From positions 434,001 to 498,000 of the forward strand of contig CAVZFD010000003.1 of NCBI GenBank assembly GCA_963774455.1: a stretch of DNA of 64,000 nt, read 5' to 3'. Shown here in pieces: positions 53,631 through 61,396 of this stretch (within the stretch, counting starts at the first letter, position 1; each line of letters starts with the position of its first letter). A model generated the notes under the pieces. That model had not been told where the DNA came from and searched no databases. It was given only the letters and a program-made list of their open reading frames with translations. This DNA is from DATFVA01 sp963774455 (GTDB taxonomy: Bacteria; Bacteroidota; Ignavibacteria; Ignavibacteriales; Ignavibacteriaceae). The position numbers were made by a program, and so were the translations under genes.

Positions 53631-55230
53631 GGTTCACTTCTTTGGAAATTTTCTTTATTGGTAAAATCATTTTAAAGGTTGTGCCTTCTTCGGAAGTAGC
53701 TTCAACCTGGATCTTTCCATGGTGTTGTTTAATTATTCCGTATGCAACTGCAAGCCCCAGGCCTGTTCCCTTATTATCATTCTTTGTTGAATAGAACGGT
53801 TCGAAAATATAGGGCAGATCTTTTTCTGCAATTCCTTTGCCCTGATCGCTAATCCTGATGACCGCGTAATCGTCTTTGGTGTCAAGTTCAACTTTCAGGG
53901 TCTGCCCGGCATTCATTGCCTCGATAGCATTGATGAGTATTGCTATGAAGGCCTGCTCGATTTTCTGCGAGTCGCATTCAATCGACAGGTTCACAACCTT
54001 GTAATCCCTCACCAGCTTAATATGATTTATTTCGAGGTGATGATTAATAAGAATAAGACTTTTATCAATTATTTTGGAAAGATCGTTTTCCGTAAACTTA
54101 CCTTCATCCTTATGGGAGAAGAGAAGAAGATCTTTCACAATTTTTCCGCAGCGTGCTGATTCATCGGATATAAGCGTAAGAAATTCTATTATATCCTTAA
54201 ACTCGCCGTTGGTACTTAGCTTTGTCAGTTTCTTTACGATAAGCTTGCTGTAAGTAAGTATCCCTTCTAGAGGGTTGTTCAGTTCGTGCGCAACGGTAGC
54301 GGAGAGTTTTCCCAGCGATGCAAGTTTTTCTATCTGAGTTATCTGTTCATAGATCTTCTTAAGCTCCTCGTTCTTTTCCTCAACTTTGAGATTCAGAGTT
54401 TCCGACCACTCCTTAATTTCGTGATAGGCAGTGTTAAGGCGGGACGACATATAGTTAAACTCATTAGCTACCTGTGCAAGCTCGCCTTTTGAATTAATAG
54501 CGATCTTATAGTCGAGGTTGCCGTTCGATATCTCTTCAATCCCCCTTGAAATTTTCTTTAGGGGTCTGTTTACGAGGATCACTATGAACAGTCCGCTGAA
54601 GGCGGAGATAAGGACCATAAGGATAACCGCATTGGTAATAATGCTGCGGGTATTCGATTCAATAATTTCATTCATCTTTTCGGTAGATACTATAACGTCA
54701 AGCACGCCGAGGATATTTTTATCACCAGGATGCTCGTGGCATGCCCCGTTGCTGCAGTCCGCTTCATTCTTAATCGGGTTTATCAGTCCCAGAACCTTTC
54801 TGCCTTTATCAAACGTGAACTCTCTTATCATTTCATTCTGCGGCAGGTTTGTGGGCAGGGTAGGTCGGGAATGGCATACATAACAGGCTTCGCTGTTAGT
54901 ATCAACCGTCTTATTTATTTCCGTTGAATCGGTGGAATAACTTATTTTCCCCTGTTTATTGTATATTCTTATCTTTTCAACCCCGGATTCTTTACCGATA
55001 GTATTGATAATCTCATAAATATCCTGACGTCGGTTCAGCAGCATACTGTATCGTGTTGATTTTTTAATCACATCACTTAGATTATAAGCATTCTGAGACG
55101 AAGCTATGGTAAGGTCTTTCTTGAGCACAGAAAGTGTATAGTAAGTATACACTGCTAAATTTATCAGCAGTATACTCAAAATGATCAGGGTAAGCTTTAC
55201 ACTTAACCTATTTATGAATGAGGGACGCAT
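53620..55230 (-). CDS. Sensor histidine kinase with heme-like CxxCH motifs
   Basis: 536 residues from ATG after GGGGAGATT; a start 12 codons upstream is possible but less likely. Two transmembrane segments (about 11-33 and 194-219) flank an extracytoplasmic sensor with CYVCH (116-120) and CSNGACH (159-165), motifs that can attach heme as in c-type cytochromes. A HAMP-like linker, a HisKA helix (VAHELNNPLEG, about 315) and a HATPase domain (GKGIAEKDLPYIFEPFYSTK, GTGLGLAVAYGIIK) follow. It probably senses redox, oxygen or NO. The partner regulator is downstream. Confidence 0.9.
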   Translation of the reverse strand: MRPSFINRLSVKLTLIILSILLINLAVYTYYTLSVLKKDLTIASSQNAYNLSDVIKKSTRYSMLLNRRQDIYEIINTIGKESGVEKIRIYNKQGKISYSTDSTEINKTVDTNSEACYVCHSRPTLPTNLPQNEMIREFTFDKGRKVLGLINPIKNEADCSNGACHEHPGDKNILGVLDVIVSTEKMNEIIESNTRSIITNAVILMVLISAFSGLFIVILVNRPLKKISRGIEEISNGNLDYKIAINSKGELAQVANEFNYMSSRLNTAYHEIKEWSETLNLKVEEKNEELKKIYEQITQIEKLASLGKLSATVAHELNNPLEGILTYSKLIVKKLTKLSTNGEFKDIIEFLTLISDESARCGKIVKDLLLFSHKDEGKFTENDLSKIIDKSLILINHHLEINHIKLVRDYKVVNLSIECDSQKIEQAFIAILINAIEAMNAGQTLKVELDTKDDYAVIRISDQGKGIAEKDLPYIFEPFYSTKNDNKGTGLGLAVAYGIIKQHHGKIQVEATSEEGTTFKMILPIKKISKEVNHET

Positions 55231-55302
55231 AATCTCCCCGAATCTCCCCGAAATATATATACTCAAACGTAACCAACAAAAAGATCATTATCAAGAGAAA
55301 TA

Positions 55303-55317
55303 GTTGAATATATCAAC
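55303..55317 (-). promoter_or_regulatory. Palindromic site upstream of the sensor kinase
   Basis: GTTGAATATATCAAC is a near-perfect 15-base inverted repeat in the 98-bp gap before the sensor kinase. Its TTGAA-N3-(A/T)TCAA shape matches the repeats at 58841-58952, suggesting the same DNA-binding protein, possibly the NtrC-type regulator. No -24/-12 pair is visible close by. Confidence 0.5.
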
Positions 55318-55327
55318 AGTTTTCATG

Positions 55328-56071
55328 TCATCCCTCATTAGCAAAGAGCGAATCAAGGAATTTCTTATATTTTTTAATACCCGTCACCTGGTACAGAAAT
55401 TTCACATTTACTCCGCCGTCGTTCATCCGGGCGCCCAAAAATGAATACTCGTTCTCAAATTCTTTCAATTTCAGGCCAAGGCCATCTATTTTCTTCATAT
55501 ATTCATCTTCATCCATACGGCACTGTTCAATTTCTTCAGGATCCACATCAACCATGCTAAGCCAGGAGTTTACCCTGAAATCATCTATGTTGTGTTTTAG
55601 TTTATCAACGATCAGGAAACTGACAGGGGAAAGCACATGCGCCTCCCCCCATTCTCCCCATAATTTCAATATTGTATTACCTTTTTTAATGCCTGAACCT
55701 GTCGACATAAACTCATATTCTTTAAGGTTGTCAAGGAAAAGGTAGACCGATTTATCCAGGCCCAGGTAGTATGTTTTATCAAACAGCTTTTTAAGTAGGA
55801 TGCTGTTCTTCAGATAATAATAGGCGGGCGAATAATTAATTGATTTAAGCAGGTCAATCTTCCTTTGTATAATATTCTTCCCGGAATCATCGCCGGCAGC
55901 AATTCCTGGTTGTGATGATCCGGGAGTAATATTCCTCATAATCTTATCGAACACGCAGTTATCACAGTCGAAGTTTTTATCACACAGTTTGTATTCTACG
56001 GTATTTGAACTCATCCATATACACTTCATTGAGTCGTAATTAGCCGGTTCAGAAGGTCTATTTTTAGGCAT
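55328..56071 (-). CDS. Cys-rich GcvH-like protein
   Basis: 247 residues. Four cysteines with spacing Cys17-x12-Cys30-x5-Cys36-x2-Cys39 (CIWMSSNTVEYKLC, then CDNC) suggest a metal centre. The region from about 105 to 190 (GLDKSVYLFLDNLKEY, SGIKKGNTILKLWGEW, SPVSFLIVDK) resembles the barrel-sandwich fold of GcvH, without a visible ESVKA lipoylation motif. It sits between the NrfD-like gene and the sensor kinase. The function is unknown. Confidence 0.6.
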   Translation of the reverse strand: MPKNRPSEPANYDSMKCIWMSSNTVEYKLCDKNFDCDNCVFDKIMRNITPGSSQPGIAAGDDSGKNIIQRKIDLLKSINYSPAYYYLKNSILLKKLFDKTYYLGLDKSVYLFLDNLKEYEFMSTGSGIKKGNTILKLWGEWGEAHVLSPVSFLIVDKLKHNIDDFRVNSWLSMVDVDPEEIEQCRMDEDEYMKKIDGLGLKLKEFENEYSFLGARMNDGGVNVKFLYQVTGIKKYKKFLDSLFANEG

Positions 56072-56105
56072 TTGGAGTTCTCCAAATTAATTAGTTCGTA
56101 ATCTT

Positions 56106-57230
56106 TTAATCTTCAACGGTCATTGGCTGAAATACCGGGAAATATTTTGTTACTAACCTGAATGCCCACATGCCAAGAACTACGAGCATCATGGTTATAG
56201 TAATCTCATTAAAGCTCGGGAAGTAATTGAGTCCTGCCTCCGAGGTTATAGAAGTAATGGCAACATTCATACGGTTCAGGATAAAGCCTGCGATAACAAG
56301 TACAGTAGCTATATAGAGCCATTTCTTGTTCTCTCTTACACTTTTCTGAATCAGCATACCGAATGGAACGAGTACTCCCACCAGAACTTCAAGATAATAC
56401 AGAAGCGACTTTTCGTTAATGGAAAGAAGCAGTGAAATGTGTCCCGACGTAACCAGGTCTGTTAGTTTCAGGACAAAGCCTATCATTAATATGCTTACGC
56501 TAAGAAGTCCAGCCAGCGATAAAAGATCCATTTCCAGTTCCCGGTTAAAAGCCCGGGCACTGAGGAACGACTCGAATATCACCATTGCAAAACCAACGCC
56601 CACCGCCGTCAGGAAGAAATAGACCGGCAGGTAAGGAGAGTACCAGATGGGACTCATCTTTGTCGGCAGGATCAGGAACAAGGATCCCAGCGACGACTGA
56701 TGCAGAGTAGAAAGCAGCACTCCAAGGACCATAATAGGAAGGCTTACTTTTCTGATAATTCTCAGCAATCTCGCCCATTTGAATTTCTCAAGAGCCATCG
56801 GGATAAATTCAAGGAAAAGGACCGTTGTGTAAAGCATAACACACCAGGCTACCTCAAACATTACTGAATGGGGATTCCACATTATTAATGCATGCCAGAT
56901 GTTGTATGGTTTACCCAGGTCATACATCAGCCCGAATACTACGAGCAGATATCCGAGGAAAGCCGTAAGAATCGCCGGGCGTGTAAGGGGTTTAAACTTT
57001 TCAATATTAAAAATATGGGTAACTGCGCACAGGGTGAATCCGCCTGCTGCAAGTCCAACACCGCAAAGTATGTCGAAACCTATCCATAATCCCCAGGGAT
57101 ATGTATCGCTGAGGTTTGTTGCTTGTAATCCACCTGTAAATCTCAAGTAAGTTGAGTAAAGACCGGTGATAACAATGATAGACGCAACAGCCCTCCAGAA
57201 AGTGATTTTAGGCAGATTAATTGTTTTCAT
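56106..57230 (-). CDS. NrfD/HybB-like integral membrane subunit
   Basis: 374 residues with nine or ten transmembrane helices. The N-terminal signature TNLSDTYPWGLWIGFDILCG and the following GVGLAAGGFTLCAVTHIF match the HybB/NrfD group, which passes electrons between quinones and Fe-S subunits. The start lies inside the 3' end of the ferredoxin gene (14-base overlap), so they form a unit. No catalytic molybdenum or hydrogenase subunit is in the operon. Confidence 0.9.
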   Translation of the reverse strand: MKTINLPKITFWRAVASIIVITGLYSTYLRFTGGLQATNLSDTYPWGLWIGFDILCGVGLAAGGFTLCAVTHIFNIEKFKPLTRPAILTAFLGYLLVVFGLMYDLGKPYNIWHALIMWNPHSVMFEVAWCVMLYTTVLFLEFIPMALEKFKWARLLRIIRKVSLPIMVLGVLLSTLHQSSLGSLFLILPTKMSPIWYSPYLPVYFFLTAVGVGFAMVIFESFLSARAFNRELEMDLLSLAGLLSVSILMIGFVLKLTDLVTSGHISLLLSINEKSLLYYLEVLVGVLVPFGMLIQKSVRENKKWLYIATVLVIAGFILNRMNVAITSITSEAGLNYFPSFNEITITMMLVVLGMWAFRLVTKYFPVFQPMTVED

Positions 57231-57996
57231 TGTTATCTTTTTCCTTTTTGTTTAACATTTTATTTTCTTTTGCGATCTCATTTTTGCGTTTGGTAAGCCA
57301 GTACATTCCTCCGAGGAAGACTGAACCGACCGATACCACCGTCGGGATTTTCTCAAGGGCGCGCATTGTGTAATTAGGCAGCGCCTCAGACTGCAGTTCC
57401 GGAAATCCGAGCTGGTCGAACGGAACGGGAGAGAGGACAAGCACGCTTGTACCCCCGGCTTCCTTTATGCCGTATACTTCCGGGTAATAGGTATCGGGGT
57501 CTTCGGCAATTCTTCTCTTTGCTTCTGCAATCATTTCGTCTCTGTCGCCGAATATCGTTGCACCGGCGGGACAAGCTTCCGCGCAGGCTGTCTGTTCGCC
57601 CCGTGAAACTCTGTCGTAGCACATAACGCATTTGCGTACGCGGGGATTTGTCTTGCTCCATTCGTATCTCGGTATTTTGTGAGGGCATGCCTGCATGCAA
57701 TAGCGGCACCCAAGGCATTTATCGGCATCGTAAATAACAGGACCCAGTTCGGTTTTTTCCATTGCCCCTACAGGACAAACGGATACGCAGGTTGGATCCA
57801 CACAATGCATACACATTTTTCTTGTGTATACATCACCGTACTCTTCAACCACTGTATAGGTATTGGCGGATAGGTGATCTTTTAAGAAATCATCGTTTGT
57901 CTCTGTAAGTTTATTCTGCTCTTTACAAGCTTCATAACAGGATCCGCAGCCAACGCACATGGTTGCATCGAACAATATTGCTTTTTGTTTCTGCAT
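57217..57996 (-). CDS. Four-cluster 4Fe-4S ferredoxin subunit (NrfC/HybA-like)
   Basis: 259 residues. Sixteen cysteines in four motifs: CVGCGSCYEAC, CMHCVDPTCVSVCPVGAM, CLGCRYCMQACPHKI, and CVMCYDRVSRGEQTACAEAC; together they bind four cubane clusters and form an electron wire. A C-terminal helix (VVSVGSVFLGGMYWL) may anchor it to the membrane. No Tat signal is visible at the N terminus (MQKQKAILFD), so it is probably on the cytoplasmic side. Confidence 0.92.
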   Translation of the reverse strand: MQKQKAILFDATMCVGCGSCYEACKEQNKLTETNDDFLKDHLSANTYTVVEEYGDVYTRKMCMHCVDPTCVSVCPVGAMEKTELGPVIYDADKCLGCRYCMQACPHKIPRYEWSKTNPRVRKCVMCYDRVSRGEQTACAEACPAGATIFGDRDEMIAEAKRRIAEDPDTYYPEVYGIKEAGGTSVLVLSPVPFDQLGFPELQSEALPNYTMRALEKIPTVVSVGSVFLGGMYWLTKRKNEIAKENKMLNKKEKDNNENN

Positions 57997-58005
57997 TTTT
58001 TCCCC

Positions 58006-58680
58006 CTACATCAATAAAAATTCTTTTTCAAAATCCTTAACACCTTCATCAGATACGAGTGAAAGTGCTCCTTCAACTATATTTCCGCCGTCCTGCATAG
58101 TTACTCCTGCGAGCTCAGGCTTTACGGTATGTGCACCAAGAAATTCACGCAGACGTTTGAACTCTTTTTTCATCCAGTTCTTAACCTCGTTCCCCGAAAA
58201 TAGCTGGTACTTGCTGATCTCGTATTCAGGTGCAAGCATAAGGATGCTCCAGTCATCCCCATAAGGATCGTTAATCTTCTTCCCGAGAATTTTGGGATTT
58301 GTGAATTTTACTTCACCGTCAACCGGTGATCTGAACTTGAAATTCTTACCGTTGGAAATTCCTTCAAAGATGACCTCACCTTTTTTAACTGAGGTTCCCG
58401 GTTCTGCAATCTCTGATATTGAGAAATTCCCCAGCGATTTAATTATGAAATCATCTACACCGACCTTAATAAGGCCGTATTCATTTTTCTTCGCCCAGGT
58501 ATGTCCTTTCGAAATAAATATGTCGCCCGGAACAGAAAGCGTACTTAGGTCAAATACTAACCTTTCTGCCAGGAATGAGCTCGGCTGGAATGCCGGATGA
58601 GTCTTCTTCTGCGCCCTTAATACAAGAAAATCTATTAAGATGAAGAAGAGAAATGTGAATACTACAAATAATGCGACCAT
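58006..58680 (-). CDS. Membrane-anchored GcvH-like protein
   Basis: 224 residues from ATG after AGAGG. A transmembrane helix (about 2-17, VALFVVFTFLFFILID) is followed by a GcvH-like barrel (FISKGHTWAKKNEYGLIKVG, IAEPGTSVKKGEVIFEGIS, SPVDGEVKFTN) of the glycine cleavage H-protein fold. The canonical ESVKA motif is replaced by SNGKNFKF; the Lys might be lipoylated, but that cannot be judged. No glycine cleavage P or T gene is near. It heads the operon. Confidence 0.8.
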   Translation of the reverse strand: MVALFVVFTFLFFILIDFLVLRAQKKTHPAFQPSSFLAERLVFDLSTLSVPGDIFISKGHTWAKKNEYGLIKVGVDDFIIKSLGNFSISEIAEPGTSVKKGEVIFEGISNGKNFKFRSPVDGEVKFTNPKILGKKINDPYGDDWSILMLAPEYEISKYQLFSGNEVKNWMKKEFKRLREFLGAHTVKPELAGVTMQDGGNIVEGALSLVSDEGVKDFEKEFLLM

Positions 58681-58723
58681 GATTTTTTCCTCTATGTTAT
58701 GAAGTTTATCGCAATTCAATAGA

Positions 58724-58740
58724 GGCAAACGGGATGCCGG
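58724..58740 (-). promoter_or_regulatory. Sigma-54 (-24/-12) promoter
   Basis: On the minus strand CCGGCATCCCGTTTGCC has GG and GC ten bases apart in the arrangement GGCA-N-TTGC (consensus TGGCAC-N5-TTGCA). It lies 44 bases before the GcvH-like ATG, which puts the start site near 58713. The operon itself ends with a sigma-54 activator and its kinase, which supports the reading. Confidence 0.7.
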
Positions 58741-58840
58741 ATAAAATCCGCGGCAGTTTATGAGGGGGTAAGTCCTTTTATTATATAGGTTTATCGGGAT
58801 GGTGAGTGTGCAATATTAGAAATATTAAACACCTGGTGTG

Positions 58841-58952
58841 TTGAAATATTCAATAGTATAAAACTGGCTGAAATGCAGAAATCTGCTTTAATGCAGTATT
58901 ATCCACTAATTGAGTGTTGAATTATTCAAATCCACTTTGATTAAATATTCAA
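58841..58952. promoter_or_regulatory. Three upstream palindromic sites (possible activator sites)
   Basis: TTGAAATATTCAA (58841-58853), TTGAATTATTCAA (58917-58929) and TTGATTAAATATTCAA (58937-58952) share a TTGAA...TTCAA pattern. They sit about 130-240 bases upstream of the inferred start site, the usual place for NtrC-type enhancer sites. Other palindromes lie between them (ACACCTGGTGT, 58829-58839; GCAGAAATCTGC, 58875-58886). The gap to the PCuAC gene holds nothing else. Confidence 0.6.
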
Positions 58953-58979
58953 CAGTTTATTCTGCTGGATGGTGAACTT

Positions 58980-59384
58980 TTATTGAATTCCGACCTTAGC
59001 CTTAACAGAGACCTTCCCGGCCGACCTAAAATACAGCGCAATTTCCTGAGACTGACCGGACGACAAACCCCGCTTGAGGTTCATTACCATTACATGGTAG
59101 CTTCCCGGTTTGAACATAAGAGTATCGTGCGGAGCTATGACAAGGTTTTTAACGGGACGCATTCCCATCATATCGCCCCGGCTGTAAGTTTCATGGATCT
59201 CCACATCATCGGAAATTTCTGATGAGGCTTTGTACAGCGTATCGGGCTGATCGCCGTTATTGATTACTGTGAAGTAAAAGGCGGTATTAAATGATTCGGG
59301 AGCAGGTCTCATCCAGGAATCTGTAACTTTTATCTTTTCTCCGCCCTGTAAAAAAAATAACGCAATTAATAAAAGATATTTCAT
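58980..59384 (-). CDS. PCuAC-type copper chaperone
   Basis: 134 residues with a short signal peptide (MKYLLLIALFFLQGG). The copper motif of the PCuAC family is visible: His in DDVEIHETYSRGDMMGMRPV, and later HVMVMNL, giving the H-x-M and M residues that hold Cu(I) outside the cytoplasmic membrane. It delivers copper to cytochrome oxidase. It lies 10 bases after SCO, so the two work together. Confidence 0.9.
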   Translation of the reverse strand: MKYLLLIALFFLQGGEKIKVTDSWMRPAPESFNTAFYFTVINNGDQPDTLYKASSEISDDVEIHETYSRGDMMGMRPVKNLVIAPHDTLMFKPGSYHVMVMNLKRGLSSGQSQEIALYFRSAGKVSVKAKVGIQ

Positions 59385-59394
59385 TTAAGCTCCT

Positions 59395-59979
59395 TTATAA
59401 AAGACTTTTAATGTCATTTGTCATTTCAGCGGGATCGGCCGAACTGCCCCTGTAGTTCTTCCTGAGATTCCCGTCCCGGTCAACCAGCGATATCCTGTCC
59501 GTATGGATCATAAAATATTGGGGCTCACCATTATCGCTGTAAGTTGTATCATCTGGGAATGCTTTAACTTTATATGCTTTCATCAGGGAATCGATATTGT
59601 CTCTGCTGCCGGTTAAAAGCTCCCAGTCATTCATATCCATATTACGCACCGAGGCATATTTGGTGAGAACAGCGGGGGTATCTCTCTCCGGGTCGAATGA
59701 AATAAGTATGAACTTTATATTCTTTAATTCATCCGGACTGAGCCGTTCTTCCGCCAGCATCATATTGTGAGTGGTCATAGGACAGATATCGGGACAGTGA
59801 GTATAGATAAAACCGATCAGGGCCACTTTGTTGTGTATGACTTCCGGATAAACCACCTTCGCGCTATCCTGGTTAAACAGAGTTACTTTTGTGCCGGTAA
59901 CGTTTTCGTTAAGATCAAAATTACTGGTGCACCCGGGTATAATAATTATTGCAGCCAGTAATATTATTATGGTTTTCAC
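59395..59979 (-). CDS. SCO1/SenC-type copper delivery protein
   Basis: 194 residues with a lipoprotein-like signal (IIIIPGCTSNF), GTG start. The copper motif CPDIC (CxxxC, in GFIYTHCPDICPMTTHN) and the later His in FMIHTDRISLVDRDG complete the SCO site. It assembles the CuA centre of cytochrome oxidase. No oxidase subunit is in the window, but the following PCuAC gene completes a copper-delivery pair. Confidence 0.93.
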   Translation of the reverse strand: MKTIIILLAAIIIIPGCTSNFDLNENVTGTKVTLFNQDSAKVVYPEVIHNKVALIGFIYTHCPDICPMTTHNMMLAEERLSPDELKNIKFILISFDPERDTPAVLTKYASVRNMDMNDWELLTGSRDNIDSLMKAYKVKAFPDDTTYSDNGEPQYFMIHTDRISLVDRDGNLRKNYRGSSADPAEMTNDIKSLL

Positions 59980-60116
59980 TCGGATTCTGCTTTAAAATAT
60001 TAGTCGATATATCTAATTTATAAAAATCAGGCGCAATATGGAAGGTAACTGGTCAATGGAAAAATGCGTTTTTCTGCTTGTTTATCGTGTCTTAATCTGA
60101 TTCCAAAAGGCACAAA

Positions 60117-60290
60117 AAAGGTGGAAGTAGGCGGAGTTCAGATGGACAACACACCACTGACGCACAGCGGGTCAGCATTCAGGGTGGACAAAAAACATCC
60201 ACCGAAATACAGTGCGGATCGACATTCAGTATCCCTCACACGGCATCCGGTATCGGATTTGCGTGTCGTTCGAAACAGGGGAGTAGATAT
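60117..60290. repeat. Possible degraded insertion-sequence end
   Basis: The 348-bp gap after SCO contains stacked imperfect repeats of about 20 bases (GGTCAGCATTCAGGGTGGAC, then ATCGACATTCAGTATCC) that recall the multiple end repeats of IS21-like elements. No transposase remnant is present. This is a weak reading; a plus-strand frame of 83 codons across it is not convincing as a gene. Confidence 0.25.
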
Positions 60291-60327
60291 TATATTATTT
60301 ATATTAAGCCGATAATATGGAAAGAAA

Positions 60328-61284
60328 TTGAACGCAGTTTCTACTAAGAAAAAAGAATTCCCCGGCAAGGGGCAGAATACAATCGAAGGTCCCATCCCTT
60401 CCGCCTTCTGCAGGTACAATAAAAGAAATATGGATTATCTTCAGATTCATCTTTTCAGGAACGTAAAGTGGCTTACAAATGTTAAGATACCTTTTAAAAT
60501 AGACTTTGAGTCGGTTGTATCCGAATTAATCCTTCAGCACGCAAAGAATTATTTTATAGTGGGGTGCAACTATGGCAACTATAAATATCTGGAGGAAAGA
60601 GGTTATAAAGGAATCAGGATGGGAAAGGAAGCAATCCTTGATCTGCACCAAAATCACCTCGGCAAAAAATCTCTTATGGAACTGGTGAGGAGGGGAAAGA
60701 AGAACGGGAGGGTGGTTGAGATTTCATGGTCGAAAGAGGCCGCGGAAGAACTGCAGGAATTCAGAAAGTTTACAAGGCATGGAAGGGAACCGCAGTTACG
60801 GTTCCTGTTCAGCACATATTTTGAAGAATGCAACAGGCTGTTCGTTGTTAAAAATGCCGAAGGGCTCTGGCTTGGTGCAATGCTCCTTTCATATAAGAGC
60901 GATAAGTATGTTCAGACTGAAGCAATGCTTACCCGGAGCAAAGCGCCGAACGGCACTATGGAAGCGCTGGTCTTCGGGATCTTCAAAACATTGAAGAGCG
61001 AAGGGCATGATTACTGGACGCTCGGAGCTGTTCCTTTTATCGTAAGTGATTCGACGTTCCTCTCAAAAGAATATATTATTAATGCTACGGGCAGGTTTAT
61101 GAAATTTGCGTACAATTACAAAGGACTCTTCCATTTTAAGGATAAATTTAATCCTGTCTGGGCAGATTACTATATATGCATAAGGCCGCATTTCAGTCCG
61201 GGTGCAATCGCCGGTATCTTATATCAAAGCAGACTACTGAAACTTGGGATTCATAAACTTATCCACCCCGGCAGACAGATATAA
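60328..61284 (+). CDS. DUF2156 protein (MprF-like catalytic domain)
   Basis: 318 residues. TTG at 60328 gives the longest form; the next ATG is 34 codons in (MDYLQIHLF), and the real start is uncertain. The body matches the soluble domain of phosphatidylglycerol lysyltransferase: GYKGIRMGKEAILDL, KSLMELVRRGKKNG, GTMEALVFGIFKTLKSEG, FAYNYKGLFHFKDKFNPVW. The fold is double GNAT-like and transfers amino acids from aminoacyl-tRNA to lipids in MprF. There is no membrane part, so the acceptor is uncertain. Confidence 0.8.
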   Translation: MNAVSTKKKEFPGKGQNTIEGPIPSAFCRYNKRNMDYLQIHLFRNVKWLTNVKIPFKIDFESVVSELILQHAKNYFIVGCNYGNYKYLEERGYKGIRMGKEAILDLHQNHLGKKSLMELVRRGKKNGRVVEISWSKEAAEELQEFRKFTRHGREPQLRFLFSTYFEECNRLFVVKNAEGLWLGAMLLSYKSDKYVQTEAMLTRSKAPNGTMEALVFGIFKTLKSEGHDYWTLGAVPFIVSDSTFLSKEYIINATGRFMKFAYNYKGLFHFKDKFNPVWADYYICIRPHFSPGAIAGILYQSRLLKLGIHKLIHPGRQI

Positions 61285-61396
61285 AGGCTGCTTACCACAA
61301 TGCCGGAGCGTATCCTCCATTCGTGTAATAATCCAAATAAATAACCAAACTTTTATTTAATTTATGACAGAAATTATTGAAGAGAAGGATATGGAT

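Noticed and set aside
60064..60315. 83-codon plus-strand frame
   Set aside because: It covers imperfect repeats, lacks a ribosome site and has an unnatural composition.
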